Positions 16,393 through 25,623 of a DNA stretch of 64,000 nucleotides are shown piece after piece (position 1 is the first letter of the stretch; every line of letters begins with the position of its first letter). Position numbers and translations under genes: made by a program. The notes below the pieces were generated by a model. It was not told where the DNA came from, did not search any database, and saw only the letters and a program-made list of their open reading frames with translations. This stretch comes from an alpha proteobacterium HIMB59 (GTDB taxonomy: Bacteria; Pseudomonadota; Alphaproteobacteria; HIMB59): positions 62,001-126,000 of the forward strand of contig CP003801.1 in the NCBI GenBank assembly GCA_000299115.1, in the 5' to 3' direction.

Positions 16393-17418
16393 TTATCTAA
16401 ATGGAGGCGCGTAAAGGATACCACCATCTTTGTATAGAGCGTTAAGACCTCTTTGAATGTTAATTGGTGTGTTAGGACCAATGTGCTTTTCAAAGCTCTC
16501 TGAGTAGTTACCTACTTGAGATAAGATGTTAGCTGCCCAGTCATCAGATAGACCTAGCATTGCACCATATCCTGACTCAACACCTAAAAGTCTTAGAACT
16601 TCTGGGTTCTTAGAACTTTTCATTTCTTCAACGTTGCTTGAAGTAATACCAAGCTCTTCACCAATGATCATTGCGTTAAGAGACCATCTTACGATGTCAG
16701 CCCACTCACTGTCACCATGTCTAACTGCAGGGCCTAAAGGCTCTTTAGAGACAATCTCAGGTAACACGACGTGTGCAGATGGATCTGGATAGCCAGCTCT
16801 ACTTGCATATAAGCCTGAAGCATCAGTTGTGTAAACGTCACAACGGCCTGCTGTATAAGCAGCATCTGCTTCTGAGTTAGTTTCTACTGGAACTGACTCA
16901 TAAGACATGCCGTTAGCTTTGAAATAGTCAGCTAAGTTCATCTCAGTTGTTGTACCAACTTGGATACAAACAGAAGCTCCATCTAATTCAGTTGCGCTAG
17001 ATACACCTAAAGAAGCAGGAACCATGAAACCTTGACCATCATAGTAATTAACACCAACAAATTCTAAACCAAGATCAACGTCTCTTGATAGAGTCCAAGT
17101 AGTGTTTCTTGAAAGCATATCAATTTCACCTGACTGAAGAACAGTGAAACGTACTTTTGAAGTGGTTGGAACATACTCTACTTTTGAAGCATCACCGAAT
17201 ACAGCAGCTGCAACAGCACGACATACGTCAACGTCAATACCTTCCCAAACACCAGCATCGTTAGGAGCACCAAAGCCCGCAAGACCTGTGTTTGAACCAC
17301 ACATTAATTTTCCTCTTTCTTTTACTAAGTCTAGAGTGCTTCCATGACTACCAGCGATAGCCGTTGAAACACCTAGTGTTAAAAGAAGAGATACAAATAA
17401 AGACTTAATTTTTGTCAT
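16393..17418 (-). CDS. aapJ: General L-amino-acid ABC transporter, periplasmic binding protein
   Basis: A 341-residue secreted binding protein. The start at 17418 (MTKIKSLFVSLLLTLGVSTA) gives a normal signal peptide and has a perfect AGGAGG site 6 bases upstream; a frame extension to 17451 lacks one. Mature-protein blocks are VKERGKLMCGSNTGLAGFG, VDVCRAVAAAVFGD, VLQSGEIDMLSRNTTWTLSRD and GLEFVGVNYYDGQGFMV, all typical of AapJ. It captures general L-amino acids for AapQM. G+C is visibly higher than its neighbours, as expected for a very highly expressed gene. A promoter is predicted at 17450-17478. Confidence 0.95.
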   Translation of the reverse strand: MTKIKSLFVSLLLTLGVSTAIAGSHGSTLDLVKERGKLMCGSNTGLAGFGAPNDAGVWEGIDVDVCRAVAAAVFGDASKVEYVPTTSKVRFTVLQSGEIDMLSRNTTWTLSRDVDLGLEFVGVNYYDGQGFMVPASLGVSSATELDGASVCIQVGTTTEMNLADYFKANGMSYESVPVETNSEADAAYTAGRCDVYTTDASGLYASRAGYPDPSAHVVLPEIVSKEPLGPAVRHGDSEWADIVRWSLNAMIIGEELGITSSNVEEMKSSKNPEVLRLLGVESGYGAMLGLSDDWAANILSQVGNYSESFEKHIGPNTPINIQRGLNALYKDGGILYAPPFR

Positions 17419-17449
17419 TATTTTCCTCCTTATAATTATAAGCTTGAGC

Positions 17450-17478
17450 AATATAGACTATTCTGACGCAGATATGAA
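17450..17478 (-). promoter_or_regulatory. Candidate promoter of aapJQMP
   Basis: On the minus strand, TTCATA (17473-17478) and TATATT (17450-17455) are separated by exactly 17 bases. Transcription would start near 17443, leaving a short leader with the AGGAGG site of aapJ. The -10 box is good and the -35 moderate. Confidence 0.45.
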
Positions 17479-17490
17479 GCTAAACAGGCA

Positions 17491-18096
17491 TTAATTTAGG
17501 ATATTTTTTATTTTTTCAGCAATTTTTTTGCTAATCAAAGCGATACCTTGCTCATTTGGGTGTTTGCCATCAGATTGATTCAAATTTGGATCCAAAGCTA
17601 CGCCCTCTAAAAGAAAAGGATAGAGAAAAATTTTAAATTCTTTTGCTAATTGAGAATAAATCGAATTAAAAGAAGATTGATAATCCTGTCCATAAGAGCT
17701 AGGTGCTTGCATTCCTGTTAAAAGAATAGGAATACTTTTTTTTTGGACGATTTTAATGATTTCCTCCAAATTTGCTTTAGTTATATCAGGTGAGATACCT
17801 CGCAACATGTCGTTGGCTCCTAATCCTAAAATAAAAAGATCATAGTCATCTTGTAGACTCCAGCTCAATCTGTTTAGACCTCCATTGGACGTATCACCTG
17901 AAACTGAAGCATTGGTTATCTTGCTTGTGATACCTTTATCTAAAAGATCTTTTTCCAATAATCGATCTAGGTGGTTTGATGAGTCAAGACCATAACCAGC
18001 CATTAAAGAGTCACCAAAAAGAATAATCTTAACGTCTTGAGCTTGCGTAAGGATTGGATATACAAGTAAAACTACAATAAAGATTATTTTTTTCAT
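17491..18096 (-). CDS. tesA: Arylesterase / acyl-CoA thioesterase I (GDSL family)
   Basis: A 201-residue periplasmic SGNH hydrolase. The signal peptide is residues 1-19 (KKIIFIVVLLVYPILTQAQ). The GDSL block is ILFGDSLMAGYG with catalytic Ser30; block III is LGLGANDMLRG, and the catalytic Asp/His are in DGKHPNEQG. TesA hydrolyses acyl thioesters and esters, and may act on lysophospholipid. It diverges from ybbA, the classical tesA-ybbA-ybbP arrangement. Here the two ATG codons share a CATG tetranucleotide, so there is no intergenic DNA at all. Confidence 0.92.
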   Translation of the reverse strand: MKKIIFIVVLLVYPILTQAQDVKIILFGDSLMAGYGLDSSNHLDRLLEKDLLDKGITSKITNASVSGDTSNGGLNRLSWSLQDDYDLFILGLGANDMLRGISPDITKANLEEIIKIVQKKSIPILLTGMQAPSSYGQDYQSSFNSIYSQLAKEFKIFLYPFLLEGVALDPNLNQSDGKHPNEQGIALISKKIAEKIKNILN

Positions 18097-18760
18097 GAAT
18101 ACACTACTTCAGTTCTCCGATGTTCACTTACAATATCAAAATGGACAAAACCTAACAGAGGTAATTAAAGGTATCAGCTTTGCAATTAATCAAAACGAAC
18201 GTTTAGCTATTGTCGGGAAAAGTGGATCAGGTAAAACTTCTTTATTGATGTTAATGGCAGGTTTAGAAAAACCCACATCAGGTAGCATTAAGTTTCAAGA
18301 AAAGGAAATAACATCATATACCGAAGATCAATTAACTGATTTTCGCAAACAAAATATCGGAATTGTTTTCCAATCATTTTATTTAATTCCTAGTTATACA
18401 GCATTAGAAAATGTTGCTTTGTCCTTAGAGATAAACTTTCAAAAAAATGCTCTTATACAAGCTGAAGAAATATTAGTAGATTTAGGGCTTAAAGATCGAC
18501 TTCATCATTTTCCCAGTCAACTCTCGGGAGGAGAGCAACAACGAGTCGCGATTGCGAGAGCCATCATCAATAAACCTGAGTTAATTTTAGCAGATGAGCC
18601 AACGGGCAATCTTGATGAGGAAAACTCTCAAATTATTGCTGATTTATTATTTAACGTTTCTCAAAAATATCAAAAAAGCCTTTGTCTTGTGACCCACGAT
18701 CTCGAATTAGCCAAAAAATGTGATCGATTGATGAAAATTGATAATGGTACAATTATTTAA
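18095..18760 (+). CDS. ybbA: ABC transporter ATP-binding protein YbbA
   Basis: A 221-residue ATPase of the LolD/MacB-like type VII ABC group. Walker A is GKSGSGKTS (41-49), the Q-loop is [10 protein letters not shown], the signature is [15 protein letters not shown], Walker B is [15 protein letters not shown], and the H-loop is LVTHD. It pairs with the large permease YbbP immediately downstream, which overlaps it by 17 bases. Such systems move lipids or hydrophobic compounds out of the inner membrane, or release periplasmic factors, by mechanotransmission. The start codon shares CATG with tesA, so its promoter must lie inside the tesA coding sequence. Confidence 0.92.
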   Translation: MNTLLQFSDVHLQYQNGQNLTEVIKGISFAINQNERLAIVGKSGSGKTSLLMLMAGLEKPTSGSIKFQEKEITSYTEDQLTDFRKQNIGIVFQSFYLIPSYTALENVALSLEINFQKNALIQAEEILVDLGLKDRLHHFPSQLSGGEQQRVAIARAIINKPELILADEPTGNLDEENSQIIADLLFNVSQKYQKSLCLVTHDLELAKKCDRLMKIDNGTII

Positions 18761-21275
18761 TCAATTTCTTTTCATCCACCATCAAGCGTTCAAAGACTTA
18801 AAGCGTAGTCTTCAAAAAAAAATAACAATTTTCATAACGATTTTTATCAGTGTCTTTATTTTATTCGTCATCAGCACCTTAAATCAATCCTTACTTCAAG
18901 AAATAAGATCGAATACCAAATCCATTTTAGGAGGTGATGCAGAAATTGAAGTGAAAAATCAGGAACTAAATGAAATTGTACTTCAATCAATTGAGACTTT
19001 TGCCGATATCTCCTTGAACACCACCATTGCCTCTATGGTGGCTAATGAAAATCTTACCCCACCCAAAACATCGTTTGTTCAATTACGAGCCGTTGATAGC
19101 TTATATCCTCTGTATGGTGAGTTCGTTACATCAAAAGGTAAAGTAGAGACAGACTTTTTTGAAAAATCAAATCTAGCTATCATCAATGAAAATTTAGCAG
19201 CCAATCTTCAATTAAAAGAAGGTGATACTTTAATAATAAGAGATCAAAGTTTTACTGTTCATTCTATTATTCAACAAATGCCTGACCTTGGAGGGGCTGG
19301 CTTATTTGGAGATTTGGTTGTTATTTCTCAATTAGGACTTAATTCTTTATCGATACCATCTTCAGAAAATTTTTTTGAGTTTGAGTATAGGGTTAGATAT
19401 TTTGATGAGATTAGCGAAGCACAAGGAAAGCAAAATCTAAAGGATATTTTCTCTTCTAAACAAGAAATTCGAGTTCGCTTTCCTGAAAATACTACGAACT
19501 TCATTCAACGAACTTTAGATAATTTTGCAAATTTTCTCAGCCTAATCTCTTTAGCTGCAATTTTGATTGCGGGCATCGGTATCTCCAACACAGTGATTGC
19601 TTATATCAATCAAAATTATAATGCGATTGCCGTACAAAAATCATTAGGGCTAAATACAAGAATTATTCAAGGTATTCTTGGATATCAAATATTTTTTATA
19701 ACACTGATTATTTGTATCATGGCCTTCTTTTTAAGCAGCCTAGTACCTGGGATGGTTAATACACTTCTACCGTCAGGCCTTAACTTTTCACTATCGAGTG
19801 CCAGTAACTTTTTTATTTTTATAAAAATTACCTCAGTGGCTTTAATAGCTATTACTATTTTTCTACTTCCCGCTCTCAATTCTATTCAACAACTCTCCGC
19901 TAATAGCTTATTTCGTAATACCTATGAGTTTGTTAGTTTTCAATTTTCATTGAAGACTGTTATTTTGATCATACTTCTCCTCTTATTATTGATTAGTATC
20001 TTCACTCTTGGTAATAGCTTGTGGTTTTATAATATCATTTTTCTTATTGGTTTTTTATTTGCTATTAGTCTTTTTTATTTTGTTTTTAAATTATTCAATT
20101 ATTTTTTTGCTAAATTAAAACTCTTTCAAGGACTGAACCTTTTATTAGCAAAGAGAAATATCACAAGTCCCAGTTCCATTGGACCATTGATTTTAACGAC
20201 TTTGGGGATTGGTATATCCCTTTTGCTAACTATTCTAACCATTGCGGGGTCTTTTCAAAATTTAATTCAAAAAAGTGTGGATACCAAAGCACCTGATTTC
20301 TTTTTCATTGGTATTGATCAGAACTTAAAACAAGATTTTCAAGATTATGTCAAGAGTGCTGACCCGTTGAGTGATTTGGTAGTCGTGCCTATAGCAACAG
20401 CAAAAATTCAATCCATCAATGATGTTGATCCTAGAACTTATATTGATCGTCAAAACCCCTCTTACTGGGTTATTCAAGAAGAAAGAAGAATTTCTTGGAT
20501 TGACGAGCCAGCCTCCAATAATCCCATCCTAGAAGGTCAATGGTGGGAGGATAATCCCTCCGATCAGATGTATATCTCTTTTGATCATGATGCAGCTCAA
20601 GATTTAGGCATTAAAATCAATGATACCATTACTCTATCGATTTATGGCCGCGAAGTGACAGGCAGTGTTAAAAACTTCCGTGATGTGGATTATGCAGATT
20701 TTACCATCAACTTTGCCATGCTCTTAAATACAAATTACGCTCAAGCAATTCCTCATGAGTATCTAGCGACCGTCAAATTATCTGAGCAAAATAATTTTCA
20801 AGAATATGAACTCTTAAAAAGGTTTCCCAATATCTCCTCTATTAAGATTGCAAGCTATGCTCAAAAAATCAACCAACTCTTAAATCAAGTAAATATTGCA
20901 GTATTAGCTTTAGCGGCAATCATTATCTTTATTGGTTTATTGGTGATCAGTAGTGCGATACTAGTTCAGGGCAAAAATAAAATTTATCAAAATTTAGTTT
21001 TTAAAATTTTAGGACTTAATAAAGCTCAAATCATTAATACCAGTTTATTAGAATTCATTATTTTATTTTCTAATACGATTTTACTCACATTGCTCATTAG
21101 CTTTACTGCTTCGTATCTCGTGGTTCATTATATTTTTAATATTGAATGGCATTTTGATTTGTTTGATATTTTCTTGGTCTATTTGTTAACTGGTATTTTT
21201 ACAATGGCATTGATTATCTTAGATACTTATAAAAACCTCAGTCCTAAAGTGTATCCTATAATTCGAAATAATTAA
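18744..21275 (+). CDS. ybbP: ABC transporter permease YbbP (FtsX/MacB-like)
   Basis: An 843-residue inner-membrane protein with two FtsX-like permease modules. After an N-terminal helix (about residues 27-47) comes a large periplasmic domain, three helices near 265-385, more helices near 400-450 and 480-505, a second periplasmic domain (about 510-710) and three C-terminal helices. This matches YbbP of the tesA-ybbAP locus. The ATG at 18744 is preferred; a TTG at 18738 would add two residues. Its end meets ugd in a shared TTAA. The transported substrate is unknown. Confidence 0.88.
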   Translation: MVQLFNQFLFIHHQAFKDLKRSLQKKITIFITIFISVFILFVISTLNQSLLQEIRSNTKSILGGDAEIEVKNQELNEIVLQSIETFADISLNTTIASMVANENLTPPKTSFVQLRAVDSLYPLYGEFVTSKGKVETDFFEKSNLAIINENLAANLQLKEGDTLIIRDQSFTVHSIIQQMPDLGGAGLFGDLVVISQLGLNSLSIPSSENFFEFEYRVRYFDEISEAQGKQNLKDIFSSKQEIRVRFPENTTNFIQRTLDNFANFLSLISLAAILIAGIGISNTVIAYINQNYNAIAVQKSLGLNTRIIQGILGYQIFFITLIICIMAFFLSSLVPGMVNTLLPSGLNFSLSSASNFFIFIKITSVALIAITIFLLPALNSIQQLSANSLFRNTYEFVSFQFSLKTVILIILLLLLLISIFTLGNSLWFYNIIFLIGFLFAISLFYFVFKLFNYFFAKLKLFQGLNLLLAKRNITSPSSIGPLILTTLGIGISLLLTILTIAGSFQNLIQKSVDTKAPDFFFIGIDQNLKQDFQDYVKSADPLSDLVVVPIATAKIQSINDVDPRTYIDRQNPSYWVIQEERRISWIDEPASNNPILEGQWWEDNPSDQMYISFDHDAAQDLGIKINDTITLSIYGREVTGSVKNFRDVDYADFTINFAMLLNTNYAQAIPHEYLATVKLSEQNNFQEYELLKRFPNISSIKIASYAQKINQLLNQVNIAVLALAAIIIFIGLLVISSAILVQGKNKIYQNLVFKILGLNKAQIINTSLLEFIILFSNTILLTLLISFTASYLVVHYIFNIEWHFDLFDIFLVYLLTGIFTMALIILDTYKNLSPKVYPIIRNN

Positions 21276-22435
21276 TCTTGTTGAAATATATCTCGGGTAA
21301 AGATTTTATCTTGAACGTCACTTAATTCAGAAGAGTTACGATTACAAAGAATTAAATCTGAGTCTTTTTTAAATTGCTGCAAGTCTGTATAGACGGGTGA
21401 GTTAAAAAAGCTTTCTTCCCTAATAAGTGGTTCATATATGATCATAGGTATTCCTTTAGCTTTAACTCTTTTCATAATACCCTGCATGCTCGATTCACGA
21501 ATATTATCGGAGCCCTCTTTCATCGCCAGTCTAAAAACCCCCACTTTTTTTGGCTTTAATTTAGCTATTTCTAGACCTAAAAAATCTTTTCGCATTGTAT
21601 TGGAGTCGATAATGGCCTCCATGATTTTTTGAGGGACTTGATCAAAATTACGTAACAGTTGTTTAGTGTCTTTTGGAAGGCAGTAACCACCGTAACCAAA
21701 AGAAGGGTTATTGTAATAATCACCTATTCGAGGATCGAGACTCACCGCTTTGACTATCTCTTTTGTATCAAGATTTCTTGTCATAGCAAAAGAGTCAAGT
21801 TCATTAAAAAATGTCACCCGCATTGCTAAAAAAGCATTAGCAAAAAGTTTCGAGGACTCGGCTTCCGTGGATTTAGTAAAAAGGACTTCAACCTCTTTAT
21901 TAGTAGCTCCTTCAACTAATAATTCAGCAAATTTTTTAGCTTGATCAGAATGCGAACCTACAACAATTCTAGATGGATAAAGACTATCGTGCACCGCTCT
22001 ACCCTCCCGTAAAAATTCAGGAACAAATATAATTTCTTGGTTACGATATTTTTTTTGAACGTTTTCAACAAATCCTACTGGAAGAGTTGATCGAATGACA
22101 ATTGTTGCTTTCGAATTTTGAGAATTCACACTCGCAATACATGACTCTACAGTTGAAGTATCAAAATGATTGGTATCAGGATCGTAATTAGTGGGAGTAG
22201 CGATAATAACAAAATCAAAATCATCTTGAGAGGGAAACTCAGAGACACCCCGAAGATTTAATTTTTTTTGATAAAGATATTCAGACGCTTCTTTATCTTC
22301 AATAGGAGAAATTTTATCATTAATTAGATTGATACGATCGGTGTTAAGATCATAACAAACAACTTCATTTTGTTGGGACAGCAAGATAGCATTAGCTGTA
22401 CCTACATAACCAAGTCCTATAACAAGTATTTTCAA
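21272..22435 (-). CDS. ugd: UDP-glucose 6-dehydrogenase
   Basis: A 387-residue NAD-dependent enzyme oxidising UDP-glucose to UDP-glucuronate. The Rossmann start is KILVIGLGYVGTANAILLSQ, the Thr-Pro block is IIATPTNYD, then STLPVGF, FVPEFLREGRA, and the catalytic cysteine in FGYGGYCLPKDTKQL. The length equals the short Escherichia coli Ugd type. UDP-glucuronate feeds surface polysaccharide or lipid A modification. No glycosyltransferase cluster adjoins it; the only nucleotide-sugar gene nearby is the RmlA-like gene at 49.4 kb. It ends in a shared TTAA with ybbP. Confidence 0.93.
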   Translation of the reverse strand: MKILVIGLGYVGTANAILLSQQNEVVCYDLNTDRINLINDKISPIEDKEASEYLYQKKLNLRGVSEFPSQDDFDFVIIATPTNYDPDTNHFDTSTVESCIASVNSQNSKATIVIRSTLPVGFVENVQKKYRNQEIIFVPEFLREGRAVHDSLYPSRIVVGSHSDQAKKFAELLVEGATNKEVEVLFTKSTEAESSKLFANAFLAMRVTFFNELDSFAMTRNLDTKEIVKAVSLDPRIGDYYNNPSFGYGGYCLPKDTKQLLRNFDQVPQKIMEAIIDSNTMRKDFLGLEIAKLKPKKVGVFRLAMKEGSDNIRESSMQGIMKRVKAKGIPMIIYEPLIREESFFNSPVYTDLQQFKKDSDLILCNRNSSELSDVQDKIFTRDIFQQD

Positions 22436-22501
22436 GAATTATCAATTTAGTTCAAAAATAGACTTGCTCAATAATTATTTTTGGAGATTGGAGAATTATT
22501 T

Positions 22502-22529
22502 AAATTAGGGGCTTTGTAGCCCCTAATTT
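22502..22529 (-). terminator. Terminator hairpin after the orphan binding-protein gene
   Basis: AAATTAGGGGCT (22502-22513) and AGCCCCTAATTT (22518-22529) make a perfect 12-base-pair stem with a TTGT loop, 24 bases past the stop of the minus-strand gene at 22553. It isolates that gene as a single-cistron unit. The following minus-strand sequence is AT-rich but without a pure T-run. Confidence 0.7.
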
Positions 22530-22552
22530 TGAATTATGAATTCTTTATGAAA

Positions 22553-23326
22553 TTAGAGGCTTTTTAAATTCCACTTATTCATTAGCCCATCAAAAAATCC
22601 TTGAGCTTTTTTGAGCTCAATCCAATGATTAATATAGTTAATCCAAACTTGATCTTCTTGATCTATTAACCATGCCAATGGCGTGGGAGATTTGGGCTCT
22701 GCAACTGGAACAATAGCCAGCTCAGGATACGTTTCCACTAAAGTTGCAGCTTCAACGTTTGAAGTAATATGTGCATCGGCACGACCTGCTAATACCTCTT
22801 GGAAGTCTCTAGCGGGAGACTCGATGGCTTTAATCTGTGCATTAGGAAAATAAGACTTGGCTTGCATTTCTTGAGTAGTTCCTAAAGTAACGGCGACAGT
22901 TACATTGCTTTGATTAATGTCTTCCCAAGATTGAAATTTGTCTAGATTCTTTTTAAGAGTTAAAGGCACTGTAGCTAGTTTAAAGTATGAATTAGAATAA
23001 CCAGAAACTAGAGCTCTTTTTGGACTTAAAGATGCACTCGTTGAAATATCATATTTATCGGCAGTAATGCCCGCCACAATTGATTTCCAATCTGTTGGAA
23101 CTAATTCTAGCTCTACACCCATATCGGCAGCCAATTGAGTAACTACATCAATATCAAATCCCTCATAAGAGTTGTTTGAAGGATCAATCATGGACATCGG
23201 ATTCCAATCTCCTGTAGTTCCGACCCGTAATTTGCCTGATTCTTGGATTTTTTGGAGTCTTGATTCAGCATTGGCAAATCCAGCAAAGGCCAATAAACCG
23301 ATCACAACAAGTATTTTTTTAAACAT
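22553..23326 (-). CDS. Orphan periplasmic amino-acid-binding protein, cyclohexadienyl dehydratase (PheC)-like
   Basis: A 257-residue secreted protein of the SBP family 3 fold. The start at 23326 (MFKKILVVIGLLAFAGFANA) has an AAAGGAG site just upstream and a clean signal peptide. Blocks ESRLQKIQESGKLRVGTTGD, YEGFDIDVVTQLA, ISTSASLSPKRALVSGYS and GRADAHITSNVEAA closely follow both amino-acid binding proteins and the periplasmic PheC enzyme derived from them. Arg104 and Asp183, expected for binding an amino-acid backbone, and Glu192, at the place of the PheC catalytic Glu, are present. It has no adjacent transporter and its own terminator. Binding protein versus arogenate/prephenate dehydratase cannot be settled here. 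Confidence 0.8.
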   Translation of the reverse strand: MFKKILVVIGLLAFAGFANAESRLQKIQESGKLRVGTTGDWNPMSMIDPSNNSYEGFDIDVVTQLAADMGVELELVPTDWKSIVAGITADKYDISTSASLSPKRALVSGYSNSYFKLATVPLTLKKNLDKFQSWEDINQSNVTVAVTLGTTQEMQAKSYFPNAQIKAIESPARDFQEVLAGRADAHITSNVEAATLVETYPELAIVPVAEPKSPTPLAWLIDQEDQVWINYINHWIELKKAQGFFDGLMNKWNLKSL

Positions 23327-23454
23327 TAGCAATCTCCTTTTATAGTTATACAAACATATCTTTTTTAAGATGTCAAAATGCGACACATGGGCTTAAATTA
23401 ATTAAGGAAAAAATCATATTTTCCTTTTAAATGACTTAAATTTTTTAAAAGATA

Positions 23455-23473
23455 CTGGTATATTGTATACCAG
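23455..23473 (+). promoter_or_regulatory. Palindromic operator candidate upstream of fhs
   Basis: CTGGTATA-TTG-TATACCAG is a perfect 8+8 inverted repeat 29 bases before the fhs ATG. It covers a good -10 box (TATATT, 23459-23464). The half-site GGTATA/TATACC is like targets of GntR-family (FadR subgroup) repressors. Overlap with the -10 suggests repression. An AAGGAAAA/TTTTCCTT hairpin lies further upstream at 23404-23426. Confidence 0.4.
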
Positions 23474-23501
23474 ATTTTGTGAGAAAGGAACCTTAGTTCA
23501 G

Positions 23502-25172
23502 ATGTCAGATATAGAAATTGCAAGAGCCGCCAGTAAAATCCACATTCGAGATGTGGCTGCTAAAATAAATATTCCAGAAGAAAGTTTAGTCCCATACGGA
23601 CATGATATAGCGAAAATTAACTTTGATTTTATTGAAAAAAGTCAATCAAACCCAGATGGTAAATTAATCCTTGTAACTGCTATTAACCCTACCCCTGCAG
23701 GTGAAGGAAAAACCACCACTTCTGTGGGCTTAAACGATGGTTTGAATGCAATTGGAAAAAAATCAATTGTTTGCCTTAGAGAGCCTAGCCTTGGTCCTAA
23801 CTTTGGCATGAAAGGTGGCGCTGCAGGTGGTGGATACGCTCAAGTCGTGCCCATGGAAGAAATTAATCTTCATTTCACTGGTGACTTTCACGCTATTACA
23901 TCTGCCCATAACCTTCTCTCATCATTAATTGATAATCATATTTATTGGGGAAATGAACTAGGTATTGATCAAAGAAGAATTACATGGGGTCGTGTTGTTG
24001 ACTTAGGTGATCGTGCTTTAAGAAAAGTAAACGTCAACTTAGGTGGAATTTCAAATGGTTTTCCTCGTGAAGACAAATTCGATATTACAGTGGCTTCTGA
24101 AATTATGGCAATTTTCTGTTTAGCGACTAGCATCGAAGATCTTCAAAAAAGAATTGGTGATATTATTATTGCTTATCGCAGAGACAAATCTCCTATTTAT
24201 GCAAGAGATGTAAAAGGTGATGGTCCAATGACTGTGCTTTTAAAGAATGCTTTAATGCCGAACTTAGTTCAAACTTTAGAGAATAATCCTGCCATTATTC
24301 ACGGTGGGCCTTTTGCTAACATTGCTCACGGTTGTAATACAGTAATTGCGACTCAAACAGGTTTGAAACTCGCTGACTATGTCGTCACAGAAGCAGGGTT
24401 TGGTGCTGATTTGGGTGCAGAGAAATTCTTAGATATTAAATGTCGAAAAGCTGGACTCACTCCAAATGCTGTTGTTATTGTAGCTACTGTAAGAGCGCTT
24501 AAATCGCACGGTGGTGTCGAAAAAGCAGATCTTAATAGTGAAAATGTTGCAGCTGTTGAAAAAGGTTTTGCGAACCTTCAGCGTCATATTGAAAATATTC
24601 AATCGTTTGGATTACAACCTATCGTCGCTATCAATAGCTTTACTCTCGACACAGAAGCTGAAAGTAAAGTCATTTCAGATGGTTGTGATAAATTAGGTGT
24701 TAAAGCAGTTCTTTGTTCACACTGGGCCAATGGTAGTGAAGGAACTAAAGAATTAGCAGAGGAAGTTGTTAAGATTGCTGAGTCTAGTGATACTTCAAAG
24801 TTCAAATTTACATACGAAGACGACATGTCATTAGAAGATAAGATTAGATCTGTAGCACAAAAGATTTATCGCGCTGATGATATTGTTATTGATAAAGCAA
24901 TTAGTGATCAGCTGAAAGGTTTTGAAGAAAGCGGGTATGGAAAACTTCCTATCTGTATTGCAAAGACGCAGTATAGTTTCTCTACTAACCCTGCCTTAAG
25001 AGGTGCTCCTACTGGATTTACTGTCCCAGTAAGAGAAGTCAGACTTTCTGCTGGTGCTGGTTTTATCGTTGTGGTAACAGGTGCTATTATGACAATGCCT
25101 GGTCTTCCAAAAGTTCCGAGCGCTAACTCAATTATGCTTGATGAAAAAGGTTTAATTCAAGGCCTATTTTAA
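23502..25172 (+). CDS. fhs: Formate-tetrahydrofolate ligase
   Basis: A 556-residue ATP-dependent enzyme joining formate to tetrahydrofolate to give 10-formyl-THF. The P-loop [14 protein letters not shown] is at about residues 64-77. Further family blocks are [56 protein letters not shown] and [14 protein letters not shown]. The start at 23502 gives the normal family length; an upstream in-frame start would add 13 unrelated residues. It provides C1 units or works in reverse to oxidise methyl carbons; with BHMT and DmdA in the window, oxidation of onium methyl groups through THF is a reasonable role. Confidence 0.96.
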   Translation: MSDIEIARAASKIHIRDVAAKINIPEESLVPYGHDIAKINFDFIEKSQSNPDGKLILVTAINPTPAGEGKTTTSVGLNDGLNAIGKKSIVCLREPSLGPNFGMKGGAAGGGYAQVVPMEEINLHFTGDFHAITSAHNLLSSLIDNHIYWGNELGIDQRRITWGRVVDLGDRALRKVNVNLGGISNGFPREDKFDITVASEIMAIFCLATSIEDLQKRIGDIIIAYRRDKSPIYARDVKGDGPMTVLLKNALMPNLVQTLENNPAIIHGGPFANIAHGCNTVIATQTGLKLADYVVTEAGFGADLGAEKFLDIKCRKAGLTPNAVVIVATVRALKSHGGVEKADLNSENVAAVEKGFANLQRHIENIQSFGLQPIVAINSFTLDTEAESKVISDGCDKLGVKAVLCSHWANGSEGTKELAEEVVKIAESSDTSKFKFTYEDDMSLEDKIRSVAQKIYRADDIVIDKAISDQLKGFEESGYGKLPICIAKTQYSFSTNPALRGAPTGFTVPVREVRLSAGAGFIVVVTGAIMTMPGLPKVPSANSIMLDEKGLIQGLF

Positions 25173-25191
25173 TCATATCAAATTTAATTAA

Positions 25192-25223
25192 CTATACCCC
25201 TCAATTGGGGTATAGTTTCCTTT
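25192..25223 (+). terminator. Terminator of fhs
   Basis: CTATACCCC (25192-25200) pairs with GGGGTATAG (25207-25215) around a 6-base loop, followed by TTTCCTTT. It starts 19 bases after the fhs stop and ends right at the apaG ATG, so apaG would be read only by read-through or has a short leader containing this hairpin. Confidence 0.6.
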
Positions 25224-25616
25224 ATGTATTCTAAAACTACTAACGGCGTTACCGTTACTGTAACTCCATATTTTTTAGATGATCAATCTTCGCCGCAAGA
25301 GAGTCATTATGTTTGGGCGTATCAAGTAAATATCAAAAATACTAGTCCCTTAACAATGAAGTTGAATCATCGTAATTGGATAATTATTGATGCGAATGGA
25401 AAGATTATTAATGTACAAGGTGAAGGTGTAGTTGGGGAATTTCCTATTCTTAAACCAGGTGAGAGTTTTGAATACACTAGTGGAACACCATTAAAAACAA
25501 CCAACGGCATTATGCAAGGATTTTACCTCATGTCTCAAGATAATGGGGAACAGTTAAAAATTGATATTCCTACCTTCTCACTGGATAGCCCCTATAATAA
25601 AAAAAATTTTCATTAA
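25224..25616 (+). CDS. apaG: ApaG domain protein
   Basis: A 130-residue protein with the ApaG/fibronectin-III-like fold. The central blocks are VWAYQVNIKNTSPLTMKLNHRNWIIIDANG, VVGEFPILKPGESFEYTSG and GIMQGFYLM, matching the family throughout. ApaG has been connected with Co2+ resistance and Mg2+ efflux and with diadenosine tetraphosphate metabolism, but its biochemical role is unsettled. It begins immediately after the fhs terminator hairpin and is followed after 7 bases by trkH, so it is probably co-transcribed with the potassium transporter. Confidence 0.93.
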   Translation: MYSKTTNGVTVTVTPYFLDDQSSPQESHYVWAYQVNIKNTSPLTMKLNHRNWIIIDANGKIINVQGEGVVGEFPILKPGESFEYTSGTPLKTTNGIMQGFYLMSQDNGEQLKIDIPTFSLDSPYNKKNFH

Positions 25617-25623
25617 TTTTTAA

